Shown: positions 52,301 through 56,851, numbered from the stretch's first letter. The stretch is DNA of 64,000 nucleotides from Dromaius novaehollandiae (GCF_036370855.1 NW_026991372.1:124001-188000); one strand, 5' to 3'. Made by a program: numbers and translations. The notes: a model not told the origin generated them from the letters alone.

Positions 52301-55300
52301 CCTCCGCCCGCGCCGCGAGCGTTTGCGTCGCCCCCGCAGCAGCGAGAAGCCCGGTTCTACGAGAAGATCCTCAAGGTGCTGCGGCCCAGCCCGGACTACT
52401 TCGCCGTGGGCTACTACGGGCAAGGCTTCCCCACCTTCCTGCGGGTAAGCGGCGCCCGGCGGCGGCTCCGGGCTGGCGAGCGAGCTCCCTCCGGGCACCT
52501 GGTTGAGCCCAGGAGCGGTGGCTGCAGCACGGCCGCCTCGGGGGGCTGCACTGAGGGGCACATGTGCAGCCGGGGGCGTCCGGGGCTCGCCCCCCTCCTG
52601 CTCGCAGGGCTCCGCAGCTGCAGAAGGGAAACGCCAGCTTTGCTCTAGCAAAAGGCTGCGGTCCCTGTTGCAAAAGCTTGGCAGCACGGTTGCAAGAGAA
52701 AAGTATCACGTGGAAAGCTATAGTTCTCCATAATGCACAGTGGCAGGGCCCCTGCCCCACGTCCTTGGTGCGCGGCGGTGTTGCTTCCCTGCACGTGGTG
52801 CCACGGTGTCCGTGCTCCATCCGCAGGGCGCAGCTGCGTCCGCGCCGTTTCCCACCCGGGGTGCGGGGACGTGCCGTGGCTGTGCTGTGTCACAGCTGGT
52901 GCAGGTCTCACATCTGGTGCAGGGATACGGCAGCGCTAACGCTGCGCTATTTGGGCACCTGCTGGGGCTCTCGCGGGAGGCCTCTGCCCCGTGCGCGGCC
53001 CTGCCAGCGGTGCAGGCGTGGGGCGAGCTGGGCAGGCGCTGCTTTTGCTGTTCCCGTGCTAGGGAACCGGCCCAGTAATTTTTTGGACACGGGCTCCGTG
53101 GGGCGGAGGCTCGGCCTCGGCAGCACGTGCACCCTCGAGGCACCAGCGCTCCCGTGCAGCGCGGTGGGACCGACCACGGCCTTCCTCCCCGCAGAACAAG
53201 GTCTTCATCTACCGGGGCAAGGAGTACGAGCGCCGGGAGGACTTCGAGATGCGGCTGCTGAGCCCCTTCCCCAACGCCGAGAAGCTGCAGAGCACCTCGC
53301 CGCCGGGGCCGGACATCACCGCCTCGCCGGGGCAGTGTATCCTCCGTGCAGCCGGGCTGCTCGTCCCCCCGCCCCCCCTCCCCGTCCCCTTCCCCCCATC
53401 CCCGCAGCCCCACGCGTGCCCGCGGCTCCTTCACTCCCGCAGACATCCAGTGCTTCACCGTGCAGCCCGTGGAGGAGGCCAAGGCCTGGCTCAAGGACCG
53501 GAGCATCCCGGAGCAGATCACCAAGTGAGCGTCCCGCGGGCACCGCGCTCGGGGCAGCGGCGGCCGCATCCTGCGGGGATGCTCAGCCCTCCCCTCCGCT
53601 CCCTCCCGGCAGCTTCTACAAAGCCAACCACATCCAGAGCTTCAGCTACTCGCGGCCCTTCAAGAAAGGCCCCAAGGACCCCGACAACGAGTTCGCCGTG
53701 AGCGTCGCACCGGCGGCCGGGAGCCCCGGACCGGGGAGCCACGGGAGCCCCAGCGGGGAGCGGTCACCGGGGGGGATGCAGAAGGGATGGGGGGACCCAG
53801 CCCCGTGCCGGGGGGCAGCCAGGGAGCCCCATGCTGGGGGGGTAGCTGGGGGGCAGCCGGGGAGCCCCATGCTGGGGGGTAGCTGGGGGGCAGCCGGGGG
53901 GCAGGTGATGCACGTCCCAGGCGGGGGGACAGGCAGGAGGTGCAGCGGGGACGCGGTGCAGGGGGGACACGGCGCAGGTGACCACCACCCTCCCCGCAGA
54001 CCATGTGGATCGAGCGGACCACCTTCACCACGGCTTACCCGCTGCCGGGCATCCTGCGCTGGTTCGTGGTCACCGCCACAGCCACGGTGAGCAGGGAGCA
54101 GCCGCCCCGTGCCGTCCCGGCGCAGCCCGCAGCCCGCACCCCGGGGATGCAGCACGTGTTTCCCTCCTGCATCCCGCTGCCCCAGGGCTGCCACGCGGGT
54201 CCCCCCAGGGCAGGGGGAGCACTGCCGGGTGCTGACCCCCCTCCCTGCCTCCCGCTTGGGCGCAGACCATCATCAGCCCGCTGGAAAACGCCATCGAGAC
54301 CATGACGAAAACCAACGAGAAGATCCTGAGCGAGATCAACCGGCACCAGGGAGACCCTAGCCTGCCCGTCAACCCGCTCTCCATGCTGCTCAGCGGCATC
54401 GTGGACCCCGCCGTCATGGGCGGCTTCGCCAAGTACGAGACGGTGAGGACGCGGGGGCCGGCCGGGCGCGGGCGCATCCCCGGGCCGAGTGCGTGGGGCT
54501 GAGCCGCCTCCGGGCGCAGGCCTTCTTCCAGGAGTCCTACCTGCAGGAGCACCCCGAGGACCAGGGAAACGTCGAGAGGCTGAAGGACCTGATCGCCTGG
54601 CAGGTAGGGCCGGGGGGCTCCCGGGGCCGCGGCGCCCGCCGGCCCCCGCGGGACCGTGCCGCTGCCCGCAGACCCCGCTGCTGGCCGAGGGCCTCCGCAT
54701 CCACGGGCGCAAGGTGACGGAGGACCTGCGGCCCTTCCACGAGCGCATGGAGCAGTGCTTCGCGCAGCTGCGCGCCAAGGTGGAGAGCCAGTACGGCGTG
54801 CGGGAGATGGTGAGCGCTGCGGCCGGCACCGGGCATCGCGGGGGGGGACGGGGGGGGGGGGGGGGACGGGCTGGCCCGGGGGCCGCAGGGTCCCCGCGGG
54901 GGGGGCGGCTCGGGGAGGGCTCCCGGCTCCCCCTGCTCTCAGGTCTCCCTGGAGGACCGGCGAGGCGGACGACCCCGGTCCATGATCTGGGGACCGGACC
55001 GGGACCGGCTGAGCCGCGCCGGAGACAGGCAAGTGCTGCGGGGGGGGGGGCAGCCCGGGGCCGCCCCGTCGCGCTCCTCGCCCCCCCGCCAGCCCCCCGC
55101 TGATGCACCGCGGTGGCACCCGCAGCGCGGAGGCAGCCCCGAGCCCCAGGCCCCCCCCGCGCGTCCCCGAGGGCGAGGAGCGCCGCAGGGAGAACCGCTC
55201 CAGCGCCTTCTTCGCGTACCGGCGGTCGGATCAGCGCCCGTCCGTCTCAGAGCCCCTGGAGCCCAAGGTGATGCCTCCGCCCGCCCCGGCGCCCCCGCTC

Positions 55301-56475
55301 CGCCCCGGGCCCAGCTCGGGCTGCCCCCGAGCCGCAGACCCTGCAGCCCCCGGGGCCGCCCGGCTCGGGGCTCCCGGCTCGGGGCAGCAAGCGCTCCGGG
55401 CGGCGGGCGCTGCACAGCCGCAGCCCCGTGCCCGTCCCCGTCCCCGTGCCCGTGCCCGTGCCCGTGCCGCTGACCTGCCTCCGCGCCCCAGGACGAGAAG
55501 CGGAGACTCTCCCGCAACATGAGCGAGAGCAACCTCAGCGGCTTCGAGGGGAAGCAGCCGCCGGCGAGCAGGGAGGCCGCCGGCCCGCAGCCCAGCGCCG
55601 CAGGTACCGCCGCGCTGCCCCGCGCCTTCCCGGCCCGGCCGCGGCCGCCTTCCCCTTCCCCGGCACCCAGCCCGGGCCGCAGGGCCGTGCCCCCCCCGTG
55701 CCCCCGCTCCCGCCCGGCCGGAGCATCCCGTCTCCCAGGGGCAGGGAGCTCCCGTAGGAGGCAATTTCAGTGCCGCGAGACCACTCCTTCAGCGTGACAG
55801 CGCGTAAACAAGACAATTAGCACTGGGCTAATTGCCATGCGGGCACAGCACCACCCCCCCGCGCTGGGACGGTGGCAGGGGCTGCTGCTCGCTGCCCCCG
55901 GCCCGGGGAGCAGGGCCCCGCCCGCGCCCGCACCCGCACCCGCAGCCGCGCTGGACGGCGGCAGAGCCCCTGCCCGCTGCGCCGAGGGGCACCAGCCCCC
56001 CGCACCGGCTCTGGGGCGCAGCGGGCCGTGCCGCGGGCCGGCACTCGGGCAGGAGGCAGCGGCACAGGCGGCCCCGCACACCCCCGGGGGCCCGGCCGCC
56101 GCCGCGGGACACGGCGCTGCCCTCGCGGCCCCGCTCGCGCCGTGGGGCGCCGGGCTGGACGCCCCGCCACGCCGCGCCCCTCCGCGCAGGGCCGTCCCCG
56201 CCTCCCACCGGCTTCGGCGGCCGCGTGAAGAGCGCCAGCAAGGCCCCGCCGCTGCCGCGGAAGATCAGCCCCACGGTGTACGAGGCCTTCCTGGAGCAGA
56301 GCGACACGGCAAGCGGAGGGGAGGTGCCCCCGGCCCCCGGCCCCCGGCGCCCCCCGCTCGCAGTAACCGCCCTTTCCGCCCGCAGGCGCCCGCGCTGCCG
56401 ACGCCGGATGGAAGCAAGGGGCTGAAGTCGCCCCCCCCTCCGCCACCCAAGTCCAAGCGGGTGTCCCAGCTCTGA
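1202..56475 (+). CDS. DOCK2-like: DOCK-A family Rac guanine-nucleotide exchange factor, DOCK2-like (3' 35 exons, gene runs off left edge)
   Basis: Joining the 35 exons listed separately gives 3759 nt with consistent phases, about 1252 residues plus stop. That matches the C-terminal two thirds of DOCK1/2/5 (about 1830-1870 aa in human). The order is: end of DHR-1 (C2), helical middle, DHR-2 catalytic domain (about exons 19-31), Ser/Pro/basic tail. Family landmarks seen are [77 protein letters not shown] and [11 protein letters not shown]. By eye the closest relative is DOCK2 ([17 protein letters not shown], the DRKFQHFN exon, tail [13 protein letters not shown]). Many substitutions and a poly-Pro/PxLPxK tail argue against orthodox DOCK2. 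Family knowledge: DOCK-A proteins bind ELMO and load Rac with GTP at the membrane. The 5' exons (SH3, most of DHR-1) are outside the window. The ohnolog assignment is inference. Confidence 0.93.
1392..4343 (+). other. DOCK intron 1 of window
   Basis: About 3 kb, GC-rich with poly-pyrimidine runs near 2200-2235 and G-runs near 4130-4170. No exon-like conserved segment seen. Confidence 0.6.
4344..4441 (+). CDS. DOCK2-like: DOCK exon 2 of window: start of helical region
   Basis: Acceptor cccgcag, donor aag/gtacag. Completes Val, then [15 protein letters not shown] through NVDGGEVIK; close to the DOCK2 and DOCK5 exon of the same length class. Phase 1 in, 0 out. Confidence 0.93.
4824..4913 (+). 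CDS. DOCK2-like: DOCK exon 3 of window: helical region
   Basis: Acceptor ctccag, donor ctg/gtgagt. Encodes [20 protein letters not shown] ending LVFDAL, one of the most conserved DOCK-A segments. Thirty codons, phase 0/0. Confidence 0.94.
5571..5671 (+). CDS. DOCK2-like: DOCK exon 4 of window: helical region
   Basis: Acceptor ccccag, donor aa/gtgcgt. Encodes [20 protein letters not shown] then [22 protein letters not shown] and EAYIQQHF are shared with DOCK2 rather than DOCK5. Phase 0 in, 2 out. Confidence 0.94.
5905..6039 (+). CDS. DOCK2-like: DOCK exon 5 of window: helical region
   Basis: Acceptor ccgcag, donor ca/gtaagt. Encodes [17 protein letters not shown] then [19 protein letters not shown]. 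The GE-CEP and [14 protein letters not shown] strings point to DOCK2 as nearest relative. Confidence 0.94.
6040..11842 (+). other. DOCK intron 5 of window
   Basis: 5.8 kb. GC-rich flanks enclose AT-rich, CpG-poor blocks at about 8290-8620 and 10080-10460 and a TA-rich microsatellite at 11560-11625. No exon seen. Confidence 0.6.
11843..11954 (+). CDS. DOCK2-like: DOCK exon 6 of window: helical region
   Basis: Acceptor ttcgcag, donor cag/gtacgg. Encodes [20 protein letters not shown] then [17 protein letters not shown]. It follows a 5.8 kb intron, one of the largest of the gene. Phase 2 in, 0 out. Confidence 0.92.
12060..12500. repeat. 98-bp CpG-rich minisatellite, about 4.5 copies
   Basis: TGCGGTGCCGGTGTTGCCGC recurs at 12083, 12181, 12279, 12377 and 12474. 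Each unit contains GCGGCCGC and a run of seven or eight G. Confidence 0.95.
17400..17800 (+). mobile_element. Old CR1 LINE internal fragment
   Basis: TTTTAAAGGATGACTAAGATGACC, then AACTGCAGACCAAATAAG and AAAGAATTAAAGGATGGCAG TATAATTAATG resemble a reverse-transcriptase-region segment of ancient sauropsid CR1. No intact frame. Confidence 0.6.
19140..19210 (+). CDS. DOCK2-like: DOCK exon 7 of window: helical region
   Basis: Acceptor ttcccag, donor gg/gtaagt. Encodes [31 protein letters not shown] is a family signature. Only 71 bp, flanked by introns of 7.2 kb and 1.0 kb. Confidence 0.9.
20258..20364 (+). CDS. DOCK2-like: DOCK exon 8 of window: helical region
   Basis: Acceptor attgcag, donor tacg/gtaaga. 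Encodes [20 protein letters not shown] then [15 protein letters not shown]; aligned by the PP..L.KQK..S...IV pattern of DOCK2. Phase 2 in, 1 out. Confidence 0.9.
20365..23274 (+). other. DOCK intron 8 of window
   Basis: 2.9 kb, containing a CR1 3' end (about 21880-22181). The short introns 7 (19211-20257) and 3 (4914-5570) likewise show nothing besides C-runs. Confidence 0.6.
21880..22181 (+). mobile_element. CR1 LINE 3' fragment
   Basis: Contains CTGGAACACGTGGCCCAGAG AGGCTGTGG, TGGACACGGTTCTGGGC and CCTTCCAACCCCAACTATTC TGTGAT, the bird CR1 3' end. 5'-truncated and diverged. Confidence 0.88.
23275..23402 (+). CDS. DOCK2-like: DOCK exon 9 of window: helical region
   Basis: Acceptor cgacag, donor aag/gtaaag. 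Encodes (E)[20 protein letters not shown] then [18 protein letters not shown], matching the family ECR..LLP....L..LLS.ILEVL pattern. Phase 1 in, 0 out. Confidence 0.9.
23403..29236 (+). other. DOCK intron 9 of window
   Basis: 5.8 kb. Mixed composition; an inverted repeat lies at 27889-27923. No coding segment recognised. Confidence 0.55.
27889..27923. repeat. Perfect 14-bp inverted repeat with 7-nt loop
   Basis: ATCGTGCAGAGATA (27889-27902), loop CTGCCAC, TATCTCTGCACGAT (27910-27923). Pairing does not extend beyond 14 bp. Confidence 0.85.
29237..29332 (+). CDS. DOCK2-like: DOCK exon 10 of window: helical region
   Basis: Acceptor tttcag, donor agg/gtgagt. Encodes [20 protein letters not shown] then [24 protein letters not shown] is the family pattern. 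The intron after it hosts the antisense INSYN2-like gene. Confidence 0.9.
29333..31313 (+). other. DOCK intron 10, part left of the INSYN2-like gene
   Basis: Very GC-rich, CpG-dense, with a G-run at about 30609-30628 and C-runs. No exon recognised on either strand. Confidence 0.5.
31314..31319 (-). terminator. INSYN2-like poly(A) signal AATAAA
   Basis: TTTATT on the plus strand reads AATAAA on the minus strand, about 200 bp past the INSYN2-like stop, in an AT-rich patch. Confidence 0.65.
31517..31691 (-). CDS. INSYN2-like: INSYN2-like coding exon 3 and stop
   Basis: Acceptor gccgcag. Encodes [20 protein letters not shown], a short linker, then [20 protein letters not shown] and TGA (31519-31517). 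The K-K-x-x-CFWFL ending is a family hallmark. Confidence 0.92.
31517..35961 (-). CDS. INSYN2-like: Inhibitory synaptic factor 2 family protein (FAM196), complete, nested antisense in DOCK intron 10
   Basis: Three exons, 35961-34565, 33482-33408 and 31691-31517, join in phase to 548 codons plus stop (INSYN2 proteins are about 480-530 aa). Conserved blocks seen: [16 protein letters not shown] near the N-terminus, [11 protein letters not shown], a C-terminal coiled coil ([34 protein letters not shown]), the Cys-rich [14 protein letters not shown], and the C-terminus [34 protein letters not shown]. Human INSYN2A lies in a DOCK1 intron and INSYN2B in a DOCK2 intron in the same antisense arrangement. 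Family role: scaffold at gephyrin-type inhibitory synapses. ATG 35961 is chosen because it begins a compact N-terminus before the conserved block; an in-frame ATG at 36024 would add 21 Arg-rich residues. A versus B cannot be decided here; it may be a third paralogue. Confidence 0.87.
31899..32075. repeat. 78-79 bp tandem repeat, about 2.3 copies
   Basis: GGGAGGGYTCTGCAG recurs at 31899, 31978 and 32056 inside the second INSYN2-like intron. Confidence 0.85.
32610..32705. repeat. 17-18 bp tandem repeat (GAGCAAGGTGCTGCAC)
   Basis: Five to six imperfect copies in the second INSYN2-like intron (31692-33407), which otherwise shows no exon. Confidence 0.8.
33408..33482 (-). CDS. INSYN2-like: INSYN2-like coding exon 2
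   Basis: Acceptor ttgcag, donor cag/gtaggg, 75 bp. Encodes [24 protein letters not shown]; the five-cysteine patch matches the family RYRT..H..NC..C..CACIIYS. Confidence 0.9.
33483..34564 (-). other. INSYN2-like intron 1
   Basis: 1.08 kb. A TA-rich patch at 33595-33745 and a C-run at about 34463-34482. Nothing else recognised. Confidence 0.6.
34565..35961 (-). CDS. INSYN2-like: INSYN2-like coding exon 1
   Basis: Runs from the ATG to donor gg/gtgagc. It carries the QVRF and SQTSP blocks and the coiled coil. The middle is a low-complexity Pro/Arg/Gly region with a coding tandem repeat around 35318-35430 (GHPCAPxP units). A pyrimidine-rich acceptor candidate upstream (AG at 36400-36399) suggests a separate 5' noncoding exon. 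Confidence 0.86.
35850..36500 (-). promoter_or_regulatory. CpG island over the INSYN2-like start and 5' acceptor
   Basis: Extremely CpG- and GGC/CCG-dense. On the minus strand a long pyrimidine tract (36434 down to 36410) precedes GAG and CAG acceptor options near 36405 and 36399, so this may be the 5' edge of the coding exon rather than the transcription start. Confidence 0.55.
36657..37400. repeat. 57-bp minisatellite, about 13 copies
   Basis: Tandem copies start with TGTGTGGGGCAGGGCTGCG at 36664, 36721, 36778 and on, period 57 with a few G/A and C/T variants. Because 57 is a multiple of 3, several frames on both strands stay open (GQGC-GRGA type peptides), which creates large false ORFs. 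Confidence 0.95.
38520..39290 (+). mobile_element. Old CR1 LINE fragment with degraded reverse transcriptase
   Basis: The nucleotide sequence still reads LDFCKAFD and HIKWIKNWL, typical of LINE reverse transcriptase, with frameshifts and stops between them. CAATTTTTTAAAGGCTGGAT GTTTTTCT near 39155 matches the 3' part of turtle/crocodile-type CR1. Confidence 0.75.
39300..43290 (+). other. DOCK intron 10, part right of the INSYN2-like gene
   Basis: Apart from the CR1 fragment at 40740-41050, no exon or repeat is recognised. GC rises from about 41800 toward the CpG island. Confidence 0.55.
40740..41050 (-). mobile_element. Old CR1/L3-like LINE fragment
   Basis: Reads as reverse complement of a CR1 3' part: CTTGAATAGCTTTTCTCCCT TCTTAGTATTTA and CTCAGCCTACGCTTTGCATC. 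Confidence 0.6.
43300..43515. repeat. 51-bp minisatellite, about 4 copies
   Basis: Units of CTTGGTGCGGGTGCTCGCCG followed by a GGGTCCCCCC segment, on the left shoulder of the intronic CpG island. Confidence 0.92.
43500..44560 (-). promoter_or_regulatory. CpG island inside DOCK intron 10, candidate promoter of INSYN2-like
   Basis: Dense CpG, GC boxes and CCCGGT repeats. On the minus strand a consensus donor CACCAG/GTACCG sits at 43895/43894. With the acceptor near 36399 this would give a noncoding first exon and a 7.5 kb first intron. Inference only; it could also serve an internal DOCK promoter. Confidence 0.4.
44890..45022. repeat. 14-bp tandem repeat GGAGCTCTGACCGG
   Basis: About nine copies with C/T and G/T variants, ending 600 bp before DOCK exon 11. 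Confidence 0.9.
45616..45714 (+). CDS. DOCK2-like: DOCK exon 11 of window: helical region
   Basis: Acceptor ccccag, donor atg/gtgagt. Encodes [20 protein letters not shown] then [25 protein letters not shown] matches DOCK2. First exon of the compact 3' half. Confidence 0.94.
45875..46410. repeat. 23-bp minisatellite in DOCK intron 11
   Basis: More than 20 degenerate copies of CATCACCCAGATGTGCAGCC TGG fill most of the 731-bp intron. Confidence 0.93.
46446..46540 (+). CDS. DOCK2-like: DOCK exon 12 of window: helical region
   Basis: Acceptor cggcag, donor cg/gtgagg. Encodes [20 protein letters not shown] then [11 protein letters not shown], nearly invariant in DOCK-A. Confidence 0.95.
46732..46810 (+). 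CDS. DOCK2-like: DOCK exon 13 of window: helical region
   Basis: Acceptor ccccag, donor cag/gtgagc. Encodes (R)[26 protein letters not shown]; family pattern R.FL.AIN.FA......F......FE.Q. Confidence 0.94.
46975..47075 (+). CDS. DOCK2-like: DOCK exon 14 of window: helical region
   Basis: Acceptor ttgcag, donor aa/gtgagg. Encodes [33 protein letters not shown], nearly identical to DOCK2 and DOCK5. Confidence 0.95.
47225..47283 (+). CDS. DOCK2-like: DOCK exon 15 of window: helical region
   Basis: Acceptor cggcag, donor ctcg/gtgagc. Encodes (K)[19 protein letters not shown]; family pattern KYGDMR..IG..IRDMWY.L. Confidence 0.95.
47868..48016 (+). CDS. DOCK2-like: DOCK exon 16 of window: helical region
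   Basis: Acceptor ccccag, donor cgg/gtgagc. Encodes (G)[20 protein letters not shown] then [30 protein letters not shown] is the DOCK2 form; DOCK5 has FDMMQCEF. Confidence 0.95.
48427..48512 (+). CDS. DOCK2-like: DOCK exon 17 of window: helical region
   Basis: Acceptor ctgcag, donor at/gtgagc. Encodes [39 protein letters not shown] is a DOCK-A hallmark. Confidence 0.95.
49072..49228 (+). CDS. DOCK2-like: DOCK exon 18 of window: helical region leading into DHR-2
   Basis: Acceptor ccccag, donor ctg/gtgggt. Encodes [20 protein letters not shown] then [24 protein letters not shown]; family LLDYR....DE....MSCTVN.L. The next intron carries the 63-bp minisatellite. Confidence 0.94.
49527..50690. 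repeat. 63-bp minisatellite in DOCK intron 18, about 18 copies
   Basis: Unit CATCCCCAGTGCTCACGGTG then TCCCAGGGCTTCCCTGAGCC and CCCCAATGTCCCATGTCCCA GGG. Copies differ at a few sites (CA/CG after TCCC, CTTCC/CATCC). The multiple-of-3 period produces ORFs of 480 to over 1000 codons with no biological support. Confidence 0.96.
50888..50928 (+). CDS. DOCK2-like: DOCK exon 19 of window: start of DHR-2
   Basis: Acceptor ccgcag, donor ag/gtgcgc. A 41-bp exon encoding [13 protein letters not shown](R), the start of DHR-2 lobe A (DOCK5 has NFYKEKKREDIYIR). Confidence 0.92.
51058..51148 (+). CDS. DOCK2-like: DOCK exon 20 of window: DHR-2 lobe A
   Basis: Acceptor ccccag, donor aag/gtgggc. Encodes [30 protein letters not shown]; family YLYKL.DLH....NYTEAAYTLLLH. 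The usual second Ala of the EAAY motif is Gly here. Confidence 0.95.
51248..51367 (+). CDS. DOCK2-like: DOCK exon 21 of window: DHR-2 lobe A
   Basis: Acceptor gcacag, donor aag/gtgagc. Encodes [20 protein letters not shown] then [19 protein letters not shown]; family WSD......QLKE.LY..II.YFD.GK. The intron after it repeats its own donor-like motif. Confidence 0.94.
51377..52020. repeat. Tandem array of donor-like units in DOCK intron 21
   Basis: Degenerate units of about 35-55 bp built from GGAGCAGGTGAGCATCGCCC and ACGGAGCAGGGTGC. About a dozen contain CAG/GTGAGC or CAG/GTGAGT. Confidence 0.92.
52135..52224 (+). CDS. DOCK2-like: DOCK exon 22 of window: DHR-2 lobe A
   Basis: Acceptor ttgcag, donor ctg/gtgagc. 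Encodes [51 protein letters not shown] matches DOCK2 almost residue for residue. Confidence 0.95.
52340..52444 (+). CDS. DOCK2-like: DOCK exon 23 of window: DHR-2
   Basis: Acceptor ccgcag, donor cgg/gtaagc. Encodes [36 protein letters not shown] 3-base shift of the acceptor (CAG-CAG) is possible. Confidence 0.95.
53195..53336 (+). CDS. DOCK2-like: DOCK exon 24 of window: DHR-2 lobe B
   Basis: Acceptor ccgcag, donor cagt/gtatcc. Encodes [20 protein letters not shown] then [23 protein letters not shown]; the beta-sheet lobe B of DHR-2. Confidence 0.95.
53443..53524 (+). CDS. DOCK2-like: DOCK exon 25 of window: DHR-2 lobe B
   Basis: Acceptor ccgcag, donor aa/gtgagc. Encodes (Y)[35 protein letters not shown] is the DOCK2 form. 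Confidence 0.94.
53613..53697 (+). CDS. DOCK2-like: DOCK exon 26 of window: DHR-2
   Basis: Acceptor cggcag, donor gcc/gtgagc. Encodes (N)[28 protein letters not shown]; family F.YSRP..KG..DPDNEFA. Confidence 0.94.
54000..54086 (+). CDS. DOCK2-like: DOCK exon 27 of window: DHR-2
   Basis: Acceptor ccgcag, donor acg/gtgagc. Encodes [29 protein letters not shown]. The Glu of the usual WFEV is Val here (WFVV). Confidence 0.94.
54266..54442 (+). CDS. DOCK2-like: DOCK exon 28 of window: DHR-2 lobe C, catalytic core
   Basis: Acceptor gcgcag, donor acg/gtgagg. Encodes [20 protein letters not shown] then [23 protein letters not shown]. It holds the ISP triplet (54272-54280), whose mutation inactivates DOCK1, and the Val (codon 54413-54415) that in known DOCK structures acts as nucleotide sensor. 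Both are intact. Confidence 0.95.
54520..54603 (+). CDS. DOCK2-like: DOCK exon 29 of window: DHR-2 lobe C
   Basis: Acceptor gcgcag, donor cag/gtaggg. Encodes [31 protein letters not shown]...YL.EHPEDQ and LKDLIAWQ are family signatures. Confidence 0.95.
54672..54809 (+). CDS. DOCK2-like: DOCK exon 30 of window: end of DHR-2
   Basis: Acceptor cccgcag, donor atg/gtgagc. Encodes [20 protein letters not shown] then [43 protein letters not shown] resembles DOCK1; YGVREM resembles DOCK2. Confidence 0.94.
54943..55028 (+). CDS. DOCK2-like: DOCK exon 31 of window: start of C-terminal tail, ends at a GC donor
   Basis: Acceptor tctcag; the donor is AG/GCAAGT, the standard GC-AG consensus. Encodes [20 protein letters not shown] then [18 protein letters not shown] is shared with DOCK1 and DOCK2. 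Phase 2 out fits the conserved frame of the next exon. Confidence 0.88.
55126..55267 (+). CDS. DOCK2-like: DOCK exon 32 of window: C-terminal tail
   Basis: Acceptor ccgcag, donor aag/gtgatg. Encodes (S)[20 protein letters not shown] then [32 protein letters not shown] corresponds to RSSVVFA of DOCK2, which fixes the frame. Confidence 0.85.
55492..55603 (+). CDS. DOCK2-like: DOCK exon 33 of window: C-terminal tail
   Basis: Acceptor ccccag, donor gcag/gtaccg. Encodes [20 protein letters not shown] then [27 protein letters not shown] is a DOCK2 tail motif. Confidence 0.88.
56190..56323 (+). CDS. DOCK2-like: DOCK exon 34 of window: tail with PxLPxK motif
   Basis: Acceptor gcgcag. Encodes (G)[20 protein letters not shown] then [25 protein letters not shown] at 56246-56263 fits the CRK SH3 consensus PxLPxK. 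The donor is ambiguous: GT at 56324 (gag/gtgccc) or GC at 56309 (acg/gcaagc). Both are phase 0 and differ by five codons (ASGGE). Confidence 0.82.
56386..56475 (+). CDS. DOCK2-like: DOCK exon 35 of window: last coding exon and stop
   Basis: Acceptor cccgcag. Encodes [15 protein letters not shown] then [14 protein letters not shown] and TGA at 56473-56475. The Pro-run plus Lys ending resembles the DOCK1 and DOCK5 C-termini (PPPPPPK) and is absent from mammalian DOCK2. Confidence 0.88.
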   Translation, partial: APALPTPDGSKGLKSPPPPPPKSKRVSQL

Positions 56476-56851
56476 CGCGGCGCCCACCCGCAGCCGCGGC
56501 ACCCGCTCGGGGCCAGCCCTGCCCGCGAGGACGGGAACGCCCGCCGCCCCTGCTCCCCGCTGCCCCCGACGGCCCCCCGCTCCCCTCCTTCCCGGCCGGA
56601 CCAGCCCCCGCACCTCTCGGCATCGGGAGCGTCCCATGGGCCGAGGCCACCGGCCCCCCCGCACCCCCAGGCGCGCCCCGCCGGCACCACGGCCTCCCCC
56701 CACGCTGCACCCAGCGCTCGGCCCCTCCGGAGGTGCACCACCCCCACGGGGAAGGGGACCCTTCCCTCCCCCCCGAGCCAGCTGCGCCGGGCTCCCGCGA
56801 CACCCCAGCGGCTCCCCGTGCCCGGCCCCCCTGCACGTGCCCGCCAATAAA
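56476..56851 (+). terminator. DOCK 3' UTR and AATAAA poly(A) signal
   Basis: A short GC-rich 3' UTR follows the stop; AATAAA lies at 56846-56851 in a locally AT-richer stretch. The convergent BNIP3-like stop codon is about 550 bp further right. Confidence 0.8.

Larger units (their letters stand above)
46811..56189 (+). other. Short introns of the compact 3' half of DOCK
   Basis: Introns of 76 bp to about 1.66 kb. Those above 300 bp without an array (47284-47867, 48017-48426, 48513-49071, 52445-53194, 53698-53999, 55604-56189) are GC-rich, with small local duplications (for example 53810-53905) and no other gene. Confidence 0.6.

Noticed and set aside
55029-55034. GT donor at 55033 for exon 31
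   Set aside because: It would put exons 32 and 33 in a frame without the DOCK2-like tail motifs, whereas the GC donor at 55029 preserves them.
1202-56475. Simple assignment as DOCK5 or DOCK1
   Set aside because: DOCK5 differs at many diagnostic strings (DMMQCEF, IKLSKELAETYE, GDIKFQHFN) and DOCK1 has a much longer, different tail. DOCK2 is nearest, but orthology to it is doubtful.
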